From Streptomyces atratus (lineage in GTDB: Bacteria > Actinomycetota > Actinomycetes > Streptomycetales > Streptomycetaceae): a stretch of 64,000 bases of DNA. How positions within the stretch are numbered: the first letter of the stretch is position 1; every line of letters begins with the position of its first letter. The notes below the pieces were generated by a model. It ran no database searches, was not told the DNA's origin, and was given only the letters and a program-made list of their open reading frames with translations. Below are positions 1 through 9,200 of this stretch, piece by piece. The stretch spans positions 186,001 through 250,000 of the forward strand of contig NZ_FPJO01000005.1 in the NCBI RefSeq assembly GCF_900119365.1, read 5' to 3'. Both the position numbers and the translations under genes were made by a program.

Positions 1-417
1 GGCGTAGTAGACGGGGCGCGGGGTCACGGTGATGTCGGTGTCGGCGCCCATCGCGTACCACCAGCAGATGTTGGCGACGGTGTAGCCGGGGTGGGAGCGG
101 CGGGCGGCGTCCCAGAGTTTGTCGCCGGCGACCAGTCCGTTGTGCTGGCGCCAGAGCAGGATGTCGCCGAGTTCGCGGAAGTACCAGCCGTTGGCGACGA
201 TGCCGTGTTCGGCGGGGGTGGTGCCGGTGAGGAAGGTGGACTGGGCGGCGCAGGTGACGGCGGGAAGGACGGTGCCGAGGGGGGCGTGGGTGCCTGACTG
301 CCCCAGGGCCTTGAGGTGCGGCATGTGGTCGAGGAGCCGCGGGGTGAGGCCGACGACGTCGACGACGAGGAGAGGGGTGGGTGTGGTGGGCCCGGTGGGC
401 TGCTCGGCTGTGTTCAC
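1..417 (-). CDS. Alkaline phosphatase / nucleotide pyrophosphatase family protein, N-terminal part (last visible gene of the Ebo-type operon)
   Basis: Only the first 139 codons are inside the window; the rest lies beyond the left edge. The visible protein starts VNTAEQP and has a short hydrophobic strand followed by an Asp (LLVVDVVGL), then a TVLPAVTCAAQST segment, a PAEHGIVANGWY motif and a WWYAMGAD stretch. This is the order seen in type I phosphodiesterase/nucleotide pyrophosphatases, where the first Asp and a Ser/Thr nucleophile hold two metals. The GTG start overlaps the TGA of eboE by 4 bases (GTGA), so the two are translationally coupled. Ebo clusters commonly encode such a phosphatase (EboF). 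The substrate is unknown; a phosphorylated or diphosphate intermediate of the pathway is an inference. Confidence 0.85.
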   Translation of the reverse strand, partial: MNTAEQPTGPTTPTPLLVVDVVGLTPRLLDHMPHLKALGQSGTHAPLGTVLPAVTCAAQSTFLTGTTPAEHGIVANGWYFRELGDILLWRQHNGLVAGDKLWDAARRSHPGYTVANICWWYAMGADTDITVTPRPVYYA

Positions 418-1589
418 GGGAGCTCCTTGAGGCCGAGGTCGACCAGGAGGTCGCGGGCGAGGGTGAGTTCGGCGGCGATGCCGTCGGCGAGCTGGGTGCG
501 GGTACGGGGGCGGTGCGCGGCCGGGAGCGCCTGCCAGGTGTACGTCTCGACCTCCAGGTGCCTGGTGAGGGGCCGTGCGCCGCCCACCAGGCGGGTCAGT
601 GTGGATCGGAGCACGGGAAGGGTGGAGGTGAGCGGTGGTGCGGGTGGTGCGTGCAGGGGGACGTGGAAGTGGGAGCGCCAGGGGGCGCCGTCCGGCAGGA
701 CCCGGCCGGTGACGGCCTCGCCGAGGTCGTCGGTGCCGCGCAGCCCGGCGGCGGTGCTGGTGCGGGTCTGGTGCAGGAAACGGGGCTCGTCGAAGGCGGC
801 GAGTGCGGCGCGCACCTCGGGAAGGTGGGGGTGTTCGGCGTGCAGGGCGGCGGAGAGCTGGGCCTTGGCGATCGGGATGTCCGCTGCGCCGAGCGCGTCG
901 ACGGCGGTGCCGGGGTCCTCGAAGGAGGTGGCCAGGTGGCAGGTGTCGATGCAGATGCCGATGCGTGGGTGTCCGACGGAGGTGAGGGGTGCGATGGCGT
1001 CGGCGGTGGTCTCGACCGTGCAGCCCGGTTCGGGTTCGAGGCCGATGCGGATGGACTTGCCGGTGAGCTCGGCGAGTGCGTCGAGGCGTTCGCCGAGGGT
1101 GGTGAGCGCGGTGTGTGCCGTGCGGGCCGCCTCGGGGTCCGAGTCGAAGGGGGTGCGCCAGGCGATCGGGAGGGTGGAGATGGTGCCTTCGGTGGCGTCG
1201 TCGGGGAGCAGGCCGGCCAGGAGCCGGGCGAGGTCGGTGGTGTGGGCGAGCCGCTCCGGGTCCGTCCAGTCCGGCTTGTACACCCGGTATTTGACCTCGT
1301 CGGCGCCGAATCCCTCGTACGGGAAGCCGTTGAGGGTGACGACCTCCAGGCCGCGGCGGTCCAGTTCGGCGCGCAGGGAACGCAGCTGGGCCGGGTCGTT
1401 GATCAGGGCATGGGCCGCGTCCCTGGCGAGCCAGAGACCGATGCCGAGCCGGTCGCGGCCGAGGCGTTTGCGGACCGGTTCGCAGTGGTCGCGCAGTTGG
1501 ACGCGGACGCCGTCGAGCGTTTCGGCGGGGTGGACATTGGTGCAGTACGAGAGGTGGACGGTGGAGCCGTCGGGGTGTCGGAAGCGCAT
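414..1589 (-). CDS. eboE: Metabolite traffic protein EboE (TIM-barrel, xylose-isomerase-like)
   Basis: 391 residues, ATG start (MRFRHPDGSTVHLSYCTN). Features typical of EboE are the early SYCTNVHPAETL motif, LEPEPGC and CIDTCHLA, which resemble the metal-binding Glu and Asp/His positions of AP-endonuclease/xylose-isomerase-like TIM barrels. It starts 4 bases after the TatD-type hydrolase gene and overlaps the following phosphatase gene by 4 bases. In cyanobacteria and algal plastids ebo genes are linked to moving a secondary-metabolite precursor out of the cytoplasm; the exact reaction of EboE is not known. A longer frame continues upstream but overlaps the previous gene and was not used. Confidence 0.9.
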   Translation of the reverse strand: MRFRHPDGSTVHLSYCTNVHPAETLDGVRVQLRDHCEPVRKRLGRDRLGIGLWLARDAAHALINDPAQLRSLRAELDRRGLEVVTLNGFPYEGFGADEVKYRVYKPDWTDPERLAHTTDLARLLAGLLPDDATEGTISTLPIAWRTPFDSDPEAARTAHTALTTLGERLDALAELTGKSIRIGLEPEPGCTVETTADAIAPLTSVGHPRIGICIDTCHLATSFEDPGTAVDALGAADIPIAKAQLSAALHAEHPHLPEVRAALAAFDEPRFLHQTRTSTAAGLRGTDDLGEAVTGRVLPDGAPWRSHFHVPLHAPPAPPLTSTLPVLRSTLTRLVGGARPLTRHLEVETYTWQALPAAHRPRTRTQLADGIAAELTLARDLLVDLGLKELP

Positions 1590-1593
1590 CGCC

Positions 1594-2442
1594 TCACTCC
1601 CCGCCACGCAGGATGGAGTTGCCCTCGTGGAGGGGGTCCGGCGCGGCGACGCCGAGCTGGAGACGGCCGCTCTGTCCGTAGAAGGCGACGGGGTTGCGCC
1701 AGAGCACCTGGTCGACGTCGTCGTCGCCGAACCCGGCGGCAAGCATCGCGTCGCCCACCTTGCGGGTCTTGAGCGGGTCGCTCCTGCCCCAGTCGGCGGC
1801 CGAGTTGACCAGGATCCTCTCGGTGCCGTGGATCCTGAGGATCGCGATCATGCGGTCCTCGTCCATCTTGGTGTCGGGGTAGATGGAGAAGCCTGCCCAG
1901 CAGCCGCTGTCCAGGGCGTCCTTCACGGTCGTCTCGTTGAGGTGGTCGAGCAGGACCCGTTCCGGGGAGAGATGGGATTCCCGGATGACGTCGAGGGTGC
2001 GGTGCAGCCCGGCGAGCTTGTCCCGGTGCGGGGTGTGCACGAGTGCGGGCAGTTCGTGGTCGGCGGCGAGCTGGAGCTGGGCGGCCAGGGCTGTGTCCTC
2101 GGCCGGTGTCATGGAGTCGTAGCCGATCTCGCCGACGGCGACGACGGAGTCCTTGACGAGATAGCGGGGCAGGGCGTCCAGGACGGGGACGCAGCGGGGG
2201 TCGTTCGCCTCCTTGGGGTTGAGGGCGAGCGTGCAGTGGTGGGCGATGCCGTACTGGGCGGCGCGGAAGGGTTCCCAGCCGAGCAGGGCGTCGAAGTAGT
2301 CGAAGAAGCTGGCGGGCGAGGTGCGGGGCTGGCCGAGCCAGAAGGAGGGTTCCACGAGGGCGCGGACCCCCGCGTCGTACATCGCCTGGTAGTCGTCCGT
2401 GGTGCGGGAGGTCATGTGGATGTGCGGGTCGAAGATGCGCAT
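1594..2442 (-). CDS. TatD-family metal-dependent hydrolase (EboB-like)
   Basis: 282 residues, amidohydrolase-type TIM barrel. Metal ligands are visible in order: HxH in MRIFDPHIHM (His7, His9), the Glu in VAVGEIGYD, the His in LVHTPHRD, the His in LLDHLNE, and an Asp in NSAADWG. The ATG start shares one base with the TGA of eboA (TGATG), so translation is coupled. TatD relatives are Mg/Zn-dependent phosphoesterases or nucleases; in Ebo clusters this position is EboB, with unknown substrate. The conserved metal ligands suggest an active hydrolase. Confidence 0.9.
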   Translation of the reverse strand: MRIFDPHIHMTSRTTDDYQAMYDAGVRALVEPSFWLGQPRTSPASFFDYFDALLGWEPFRAAQYGIAHHCTLALNPKEANDPRCVPVLDALPRYLVKDSVVAVGEIGYDSMTPAEDTALAAQLQLAADHELPALVHTPHRDKLAGLHRTLDVIRESHLSPERVLLDHLNETTVKDALDSGCWAGFSIYPDTKMDEDRMIAILRIHGTERILVNSAADWGRSDPLKTRKVGDAMLAAGFGDDDVDQVLWRNPVAFYGQSGRLQLGVAAPDPLHEGNSILRGGE

Positions 2443-3107
2443 CAGGACTCCTCCGTGGGGGCGGCGGCACCGGGGGTGGTGAGTTCGAGGACGCGGGTGA
2501 GATCGGTGGGGACGCTGCGGCCCGCTGCGATGCGTTCGGCGGCGAAGTCGCCGAGCATGCGGGCGAGTTCGGCGTCGCCGCGCGCGCGTCGGGCCAGTCC
2601 GTCGACGGCGTCGACGGGGACCCCGGTGAAGAGGCACTTGAGAATGGCGTGGCGCCAGTTGTGCGGGTCGAGGTGAGCGGCGCCGTACGGTCCGACGGCT
2701 GCGGCGACCAGGCGGGTGTCATTGGTGCGCAGGGCGTCCTCGACGAGGGGAAGGGCGGTGGGGCCGAGGTCCAGCCGGTGCAGGGTGAGCAGGACGGCGT
2801 GCCGTTCGGCGGCGGTGCCCTGTTCGTAGAGCCTGGTCAGGGCGGGCAGCGCGGCCCGGGCTTCGATGAGCAGCAGGGCGCGTACGGAGTCGGCGTGTTC
2901 GAGTCCGCAGTACCGGCCGGCCGCCGCGTACCGCAGTTCCCACGACGGAGCGGCGTACGGTCCGCCGGGCTGTTCGGTGTCCTGGTGGGCGGCGGAGTGC
3001 TCCGCCTCGGCGAGGGCCTCGTCGAGCCAGGCGCGCGCGGCTCCGCCGAGCTGTGCGTCGAGTTCCTTGCGGGTCAGCAGTGGGGGGTTCGTCGGGGACA
3101 TCGGCAT
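2442..3107 (-). CDS. eboA: EboA domain-containing protein
   Basis: 221 residues, largely alpha-helical, rich in Ala/Leu/Arg and without signal peptide or membrane helix. It reads as the EboA family: helical-repeat-like segments (for example LTRLYEQGTAAERHAVLLTL, LVEDALRTNDTRLVAAAVGP) followed by HNWRHAILKCLFTGVP, which is the most recognisable block. The start chosen is the first of two close ATGs (MPMSP) because GGGAG lies 7 bases upstream. It sits between the isomerase (21-base gap) and the TatD-type hydrolase (1-base overlap). Its molecular function is unknown; a scaffold or protein-interaction role is inferred from the helical repeat look. Confidence 0.85.
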   Translation of the reverse strand: MPMSPTNPPLLTRKELDAQLGGAARAWLDEALAEAEHSAAHQDTEQPGGPYAAPSWELRYAAAGRYCGLEHADSVRALLLIEARAALPALTRLYEQGTAAERHAVLLTLHRLDLGPTALPLVEDALRTNDTRLVAAAVGPYGAAHLDPHNWRHAILKCLFTGVPVDAVDGLARRARGDAELARMLGDFAAERIAAGRSVPTDLTRVLELTTPGAAAPTEES

Positions 3108-3128
3108 GGCGTCGCTCCCTTCGGTGGT

Positions 3129-4001
3129 TCAGCGGCTCGGCGGGCTGTGTTTCGACGGACTGTGGTCGCGGAGGAATTCGATGGAGGTTCGGGCGAGTTC
3201 GGGGCCGGCGTGGGAGTGGCGGGGCAGTTCGACGACGGTGAGGCCGCGGTAGCCGTTGTCCGAGAGGGTGTCGAGTGCTTCGAATACGGGCGGGAAGTCG
3301 ATCTCGCCCTCGCCGAACGGGAGGTGTTCATGGACGCCGCGGCGCATGTCCTCGATCTGGACGTGGCGCAGCCAGGGTGCGGCGTCGCGGACGCAGTCGG
3401 CGGGCAGGGCCGGCTCCAGGCACTGGCAGTGGCCGATGTCGAGGGTGAGCCCGAGCGGTGCCGGGTCGCCGCTGAGGACGCGCAGATGGTGGAAGTCGGC
3501 GAGGTTGGCGAGGAGGTGTCCGGGCTCGGGTTCGATCGCCAGGGGAACGCCGGCACGGTCGGCGGCCTCCAGCACCGGGGCGAGGGAGCCGGTGAGCCGC
3601 TGCCAGGCGGTGTCGGGGGTGGTGTCCGGCGGGGTGATGCCGCTGAAGCAGTGCACGGCGTGGGCGCCGAGGTCGGCGGCGATGCCGACGGCCCGGACGA
3701 GCAGCCGGGTGCGGGCGGCACGGGCCTCCGGGTCCGGATCGAGGAGGGACGGGCCGTGCTTGCGGCGTGGGTCGAGGATGTAGCGGGCACCGGTCTCCAC
3801 GGTGACGCCGAGCCCCAGCGCCTGGAGCCTGGCCGCCACATGGCGGGTGCGGGCGGCGGCGTCCGGGGCGAGGGGGTCGAGGTGCATGTGGTCGAGGGTC
3901 AGGCCGACCCCGTCGTAGCCGAGGTCGGCGAGGAGTCCGAGGGCGTCGTCCAGGCGGAGGTCGGTGAGCCCGTTGGTGCCGTAGCCGAAGCGGATCGTCA
4001 T
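3129..4001 (-). CDS. Sugar phosphate isomerase/epimerase family protein of the Ebo-type operon
   Basis: 290 residues, AP endonuclease 2-like TIM barrel. The N-terminus MTIRFGYGTNGLTDLRLDDA starts the first strand; metal-site blocks include IEPEPGHLL, LDIGHCQC, HVQIEDMRRG and VVELPRHS, giving the Glu-Asp-His-Glu arrangement of the family. The ATG overlaps the stop of the prenyltransferase gene by 4 bases (ATGA). It is a second TIM barrel in the same operon as EboE, so the pathway probably uses two isomerase-type steps on a sugar or cyclitol. The substrate cannot be read from sequence. Confidence 0.88.
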   Translation of the reverse strand: MTIRFGYGTNGLTDLRLDDALGLLADLGYDGVGLTLDHMHLDPLAPDAAARTRHVAARLQALGLGVTVETGARYILDPRRKHGPSLLDPDPEARAARTRLLVRAVGIAADLGAHAVHCFSGITPPDTTPDTAWQRLTGSLAPVLEAADRAGVPLAIEPEPGHLLANLADFHHLRVLSGDPAPLGLTLDIGHCQCLEPALPADCVRDAAPWLRHVQIEDMRRGVHEHLPFGEGEIDFPPVFEALDTLSDNGYRGLTVVELPRHSHAGPELARTSIEFLRDHSPSKHSPPSR

Positions 4002-5047
4002 GTCGGGCTCACCTTCCGGGCGAGGGTGCGGGCGATCGGTACGAGTCCCATGACGGCGAGGCCCGTAGTGACCGCGCCCGCACGGGCGGCGAGGGCGGCC
4101 TGGAGCGGGATCATCGCCCGGATGCCGCCGCCGACGGCGCGCTGGGTGAGCGGCGGGGACGGGTTGAGCGCGGCTTGCAGGAGGGGGACCGCGGCGGTCC
4201 GGAAGTAGGAGCCGGTGAGCACGGTGCGCACGAGACCGGGGACGGTGGGGGCGGGGGGCGCCGGTGAGCGGTGCGAGGGATGCGGCCGGAGCGGCTCGTT
4301 CCGGGTGCGGCCTCCCTTCTCCGGATCCGTCGTCTCGGCTCCGCGCCGTCCACGCTGCTCGTGCACGGCCGCGGCGCCCAGGGCGGCGACGGCCGCGAGC
4401 GCGGCGAGGGGTGCGGTGGTGGATCCGCCGTGCGCCTCGTGCCGGGAGACGGCGGTGACGGCGTAGGTGTGCGCGCCCAGCAGGCCGGCGGCCGGAAGGG
4501 CGCCGCGGAGGGAGCCACGCCCAGCCGTATCCGAACCTCGGGCGGATCCCGGACCCGGGCCCGCCCCCGGACCCACCGCCGCCCCCGTTGTCCGCCGCGC
4601 CGCCCCGGTTGCGGTGGCTCCGAGGAGCAGGTCGAGCCCGCGCGCCGCCGCCATCGCCGCCGGACCGGCCGGGGTGTGCTTCAACCGGAGGTCGTACGCC
4701 CATACGGTCGCCGCCAGCCCCGTGGCCACCGCGAGGGCCGGGCGGCCGGCCCGGGCGGCGAGGCCCAGCCCGGCGGCCGTCAGCGCGCCCGCCGCCGCGA
4801 GGGCCGCAGCGGGTGCGATCCGGCCCGAGGGGATCGGCCGGTGCGGGCGGTCGATGGCGTCCTCCTCGCGGTCGGCCCAGTCGTTGAGCGCCATGCCCGC
4901 CTCGTACAGGCAGAGCGAGGCTCCGACGGCGAGCGCGGTTCCGCGGTCGGGACGTCGGCCGCTCGCCGCCGCCCCGGCGAGCGCGTCACCGGGGACGGTG
5001 AAGAGCGCGGAGACCCGTAGCAGCTCCGCCCAGGCGCGTGCTGTCAC
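3998..5047 (-). CDS. UbiA-type prenyltransferase, SCO3242 family (EboC-like)
   Basis: 349 residues with multiple hydrophobic helices. The first Asp-rich motif is NDWADREEDAID (residues 55-66), directly followed by RPHRPIPSGR, a hallmark of UbiA intramembrane prenyltransferases that bind a prenyl diphosphate with Mg. A second polar motif YDLRLKHTPAG is in the expected later position. GTG start overlapping the stop of the inositol-phosphate synthase gene by 4 bases. Two low-complexity Gly/Ala/Pro/Arg-rich loops (roughly residues 147-185 and 215-265) interrupt the helices, so the protein is longer than typical UbiA enzymes. It probably attaches or transfers a prenyl chain in the membrane; the acceptor is unknown. 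Confidence 0.88.
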   Translation of the reverse strand: MTARAWAELLRVSALFTVPGDALAGAAASGRRPDRGTALAVGASLCLYEAGMALNDWADREEDAIDRPHRPIPSGRIAPAAALAAAGALTAAGLGLAARAGRPALAVATGLAATVWAYDLRLKHTPAGPAAMAAARGLDLLLGATATGAARRTTGAAVGPGAGPGPGSARGSDTAGRGSLRGALPAAGLLGAHTYAVTAVSRHEAHGGSTTAPLAALAAVAALGAAAVHEQRGRRGAETTDPEKGGRTRNEPLRPHPSHRSPAPPAPTVPGLVRTVLTGSYFRTAAVPLLQAALNPSPPLTQRAVGGGIRAMIPLQAALAARAGAVTTGLAVMGLVPIARTLARKVSPT

Positions 5048-6162
5048 CGTTCCCCCCGGAGCGTCTCGGCGAAGGCGAGCAGCGCGAGGTACTGCTCGAA
5101 GAGCGCGGCCGGGCCGCCGTCCGGGTCCTTGAAGTAGAAGCCGAGCTGGGGCAGCGGGCCGCTCATGCCCTGCTCATGGGCGCGGGCCACCAGTCTGGCG
5201 AGGTCCAGCACCAGGGGCGCGGCCAGTGCGGAGTCGCAGCCCTGCCAGGTGGTCTGGAGCACCATCCGCGCGCCGAGGAAACCGTCGAACGCGATGTGGT
5301 CCCAGGCGGTCTTCCAGTCGCCGAGGGCCGGTACGTCGTCGATGTGGACCTCGCCCTCGGGGGCGGCGCCCAGGGTGTCGGCGAGGACACGTTCCTTGCC
5401 GGCGTTCTTGGCGGCCGCCGCGCCGGGGTCGGCCAGCGCCGCTCCGTCCCCGCCGCCCAGCAGGTTGGTGCCCGACCAGGCCCGTACGGGCAGGGCGCGT
5501 TGCATGAACATCGGGGCGAGTACGGAGCGGAGCAGCGTCTGACCGGTCTTGCCGTCGCGGCCCGCGTGAGGAAGTCCGCAGGCCGCGACGGCGTCCTGGA
5601 GGGCGGGGGTGCGCAGCCCGGTGGAGGGGGTGAAGTTGATGTAGGGGCAGCCGGCCCGCAGCGCCGCCGCCGCGTAGAGCGAGCTGGCGGGCAGCCTCCG
5701 TTCGCCGGGGGCCGGGACGGGTTCCGTGGACGCCACATTGACGACGACCGTCCTGGCCAGGTCGTTGCGGTGCCCGAAGCCGGTGAGGTCGGCGACGAAC
5801 GCGGTGATGAGTTCCTCGTCGCTGCGGGTGTCGCCGGGCAGTGGCCCACCGGGCCGTATCTCCGCGTCCGCGGCGGCGAGTTCGGCGTGCACCGCCGAGG
5901 GCAGGCCGTGCGGCAGCACTCCCCCGGCCGCCAGTGCCTCGGCCCGTTTCGGCAGCGGGCAGCCGACCGTGTCGTGTCCGCCGAAGACGAGTGAGGTGGG
6001 TGCGGGCAGCCCGCTGCCGGTGAAGGGCGGGGTCTCGGTGACCATGCCTGCCGCCGGGTGGAGCCCTGCCGCGATCGCCGCGCACCCCGCGGTGGCGGTG
6101 GTGGCGACGGAGCCGCGTGCTCCGATGAACCAGACTCCGGTACGTACGGCGGTTGCTGACAC
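5044..6162 (-). CDS. Myo-inositol-1-phosphate synthase family protein (first gene of the Ebo-type operon)
   Basis: 372 residues. The N-terminal Rossmann signature is GVWFIGARGSVATT (residues about 9-22), followed by LVFGGHDTVG. The C-terminal half contains NFTPSTG, the HAGRDGKTGQTLL block containing lysines of the active site in this family, GGGDG, NLLGG and FDGFLGARM. These enzymes isomerise glucose 6-phosphate to inositol phosphate with NAD. GTG start preceded by GGGAGG at 6-base spacing. The following six genes are joined by overlaps or very short gaps, so it is the promoter-proximal gene. This family member differs from the primary-metabolism synthase by operon context; use for a dedicated cyclitol product is an inference. 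Confidence 0.9.
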   Translation of the reverse strand: MSATAVRTGVWFIGARGSVATTATAGCAAIAAGLHPAAGMVTETPPFTGSGLPAPTSLVFGGHDTVGCPLPKRAEALAAGGVLPHGLPSAVHAELAAADAEIRPGGPLPGDTRSDEELITAFVADLTGFGHRNDLARTVVVNVASTEPVPAPGERRLPASSLYAAAALRAGCPYINFTPSTGLRTPALQDAVAACGLPHAGRDGKTGQTLLRSVLAPMFMQRALPVRAWSGTNLLGGGDGAALADPGAAAAKNAGKERVLADTLGAAPEGEVHIDDVPALGDWKTAWDHIAFDGFLGARMVLQTTWQGCDSALAAPLVLDLARLVARAHEQGMSGPLPQLGFYFKDPDGGPAALFEQYLALLAFAETLRGER

Positions 6163-6236
6163 GGGCTGCCTCCCTGGCTGGGGGTGCTGGCTGGGCAGAG
6201 CGGGTGGCGCTGTACGAGAGAGGACCGGGATCGGGC

Positions 6237-6282
6237 GGTGACGGCGGGCGGGGAGGGTGTCCCTTCCTCGCCCGCCGTCACC
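6237..6282 (-). terminator. Strong hairpin between the secreted sorbosone dehydrogenase gene and the Ebo-type operon
   Basis: Perfect 14-base inverted repeat (GGTGACGGCGGGCG at 6237-6250 and its complement at 6269-6282) with an 18-base loop that can extend the stem. It lies 12 bases past the stop codon at 6295, so it likely ends transcription of the large secreted protein and separates it from the inositol-phosphate synthase promoter. Confidence 0.75.
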
Positions 6283-6294
6283 GGGACGGGCGCC

Positions 6295-9200
6295 CTACGC
6301 CGAGGGCAGTTCCTTCAGCTGGATGTTGCGGAACGACACATGGTCGTCGGCACCGTGGTTCTGGATGCCGATGTAGCCGCTCTTCAGGCTCCGTACCGGA
6401 TCGGTGTTGGTGAAGTCGTTGATCTTCACCCCGTTGAGGAAGACCTGGAGGCGTTCGCCCTGGACCTTGATCTCGTAGCTGTTCCACTGGCCGGGCGGCC
6501 GCAGGACCTGGTCACGGGCCTTGGCGTTCGCCGCCTTGAAGGTGTAGACGGAGCCCGTGGTGCGGTCGGGCGCGTCGGTGGCGTCGATCTGGACCTCGTA
6601 GCCGTTGTTCACCGCGGACCAGGGGTCGTCGGACTCCGGGAAGCCGACGAAGACACCGGAGTTGTCGTCACCCTGCATCTTCCAGTCGAGCTTGAGGGAG
6701 TAGGAGCCGAGCTCCTTGGCCTGGTAGGTGAGCAGGCCCATGCCGCCCTGGGAACGGAGTTCACCGTCGACGACGTCGAACTTTCCGGGGCCTGCCTGCT
6801 TCCAGCCTTCGAGCGTCTTGCCGTTGAAGATCGACCGGTAGCCGGTGTCGGGCTTGCAGTCGGCCTTCACCTGTCCGGCCGCGTACCGCATGCCGCCCAG
6901 GAGCAGCTGGCGGAAGGCCGGTTCGGCATACGACTCCTTGGTGTGGCCGAGGCCGGTGTAGAAGGAGCGGCCGCCCTGGTAGGTCTGGCACCAGGTGATG
7001 GGGTGGTCGCCCTTCATGGAGCCGCCGGTGTAGGTCGTCTCGTCGAGTGTCGCAAGGACCTTGGCCTGGCCTCGCGGATTGGTGCGGTAGTTGTACCACT
7101 CGTCGGTGCGGTTCCATTCGTCGTCGAGGTGCGCGGTGGCCGGATGCTTGTGGTCCTCGACGCGGACGGTGGCGGGCTGGATGGCGGGGTGCGAGGAGAA
7201 GTAGGCCCCGACGAGTCCGCCGTAGAACGCCCAGTCGTACTCGGTGTCCGCCGCCGCGTGGACACCCATGTAGCCGCCGCCGGTGGCCACGTAGTTCTCG
7301 AAGGCCTTCTGCTGGTCGGAGTTGAGCACGTCACCGGTGGTCGAGAGGAAGACGACGGCGTCGTAGCGGGCCAGGTTGCTGGTGGTGAACTGGCCTGCCG
7401 TCTCGGTGGCGTCGACGGTGATGTTGCTGTCCTTGCCGAGTTCCTTCAGCGCCGCGATGCCGTTCAAAATCGCGTCGTGGCGGAAGCCGGCCGTCTTCGA
7501 GAAGACCAGGATCCGCTTGGCGGTCTTGTCGGGGGCGCTGTTGGAGAGCTCGAAGTCGTCGATGTCGTAGAGCGCTCCGGCGCCGCCCTTGAAGACCAGG
7601 AAGAGTTCGGTGGACTTCTTCGGGACGCCGCGCAGCGGTACGTCGATGTCCTGGAAGTTGTCCCAGGCACCGGTCACCGGGACGGGTGCGGAGCCGAGGA
7701 TCTTGCCGGTCGCCGAGCCGGTGCGGACTTCGAGGAAGCCGCCGGCGCCGCCGGAGGAGATCCGCGCGGTCAGCTTGGTGGAGCCGGCCAGGAGGTACGG
7801 CTTGAAGGAGATCCAGTCGTCGTTGTGGATGTCGCCGACCGTCTTGCCGCCATGGGCGGTCGCCTTGTTCTGCGGGGCGACGCCGTGGGAGTCGCTGTAG
7901 TGCTCGGCCTGGCGGTGGCGCGGCTGGATTTCGGACTGGTCGTGGCCGGACAGGGCGGCCTGGCCGCCTCCCCCGCCGTCCGTGTACGAGGCGTCGATGA
8001 CACCGAAGATGTTGGCGTTGGGGTCGTGTCCGCCGTCCATCTCCGTCTTGATGGTGCCGGTGCAGCCGTGCGCCGAGGTGATGGGGTGGCCGTGGCTGTC
8101 GTGGCCGAGGATGAAACGGACCTCGATCTTCGAGCAGTCGATGGTTCCGTCCTCGGGGTCGGTGACGGTCACCTTGAACGGGATCTCGTCGCCGAAGGAG
8201 AACAGCTGCCCGTCACCGGGGAGTTCCAGCTTCACCACCGGAGCGGTGTTGCCGACCGTCACATGGACGTTCGCCGAGCCGGTGCGGCCGGTGGGGTCCG
8301 TGGCGGTGACGGTGGCGGTGTAGGTGCCGTTCTTCTTGTACGTGTACGTGGGATTGGCGGCGGTCGATGTGCCACCGTCGCCGAAGTCCCAGCTGTAGCT
8401 GAGCGTGTCGCCGTCGGCGTCGGTGGTTCCGGCCGAGGAGAAGGCGACCTTGAGGGGGGCGGTGCCCGAGGTCTTGTTGGCGGTCGCCTCGGCGATCGGC
8501 GAGCGTCCGCCAGTGGCGTTCTCGATGCGGTAGAGCGCCGAGTTCTGGTCGCCGCCGAAGTAGCCGGTGCCGTAGTCGAGTACGTACAGCGCGCCGTCGG
8601 GGCCGAACGTCATGTCCATCACCTGGGTTCCCGACCACGGGAAGGCGTTGATGGACTTCACCGTGCCGTCGGTGTCCTGGTCGATGCGCTTGATCCAGCG
8701 CCGGCCGAACTCACCGGCGAAGAAATTGCCGTCGTAGGCCTCGGGGAACTTCACGGGCGAGTCGAGGTCGGCGTCGTAGTGGTAGACGGGACCGCCCATC
8801 GGGGACTCGGAGCCGGTGCCGAACTCGGGCACCGATCCGCCGTCGTACGGGATCCAGGCGGGCTGGGACGGCGGCAGGTCGACCAGTCCGGTGTTGTACC
8901 GGGAGGTGTTCTTGGGTGCGGCGCAGTCGAAGGTCTCGCCGGAGGTCTTGGTCGCGAAGTCGTAGTCGACGAACGGGTCGTTCTTGCCCGTGCAGAACGG
9001 CCAGCCGAAGTTGCCGGCCTTGGTGACGCGGGCGAACTCGACCTGGCCGCCGGGTCCGCGCTTGGGGTCGGCCGCACCGGCGTCGGGCCCGTAGTCACCG
9101 ACGTACACGATGCCGGTGGGCTTGTCGACGGTGAAGCGGAAGGGGTTGCGGAAACCCATCGCGTAGATCTCGGGGCGGGTCTTGTCCGTGCCCGGGGCGA

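Noticed and set aside
316..2676. Long plus-strand open frame (786 codons) opposite the Ebo-type genes
   Set aside because: The protein is Arg/Ser/Gly-rich without domains and lies antisense to four well-supported genes; open antisense frames are an effect of high GC.
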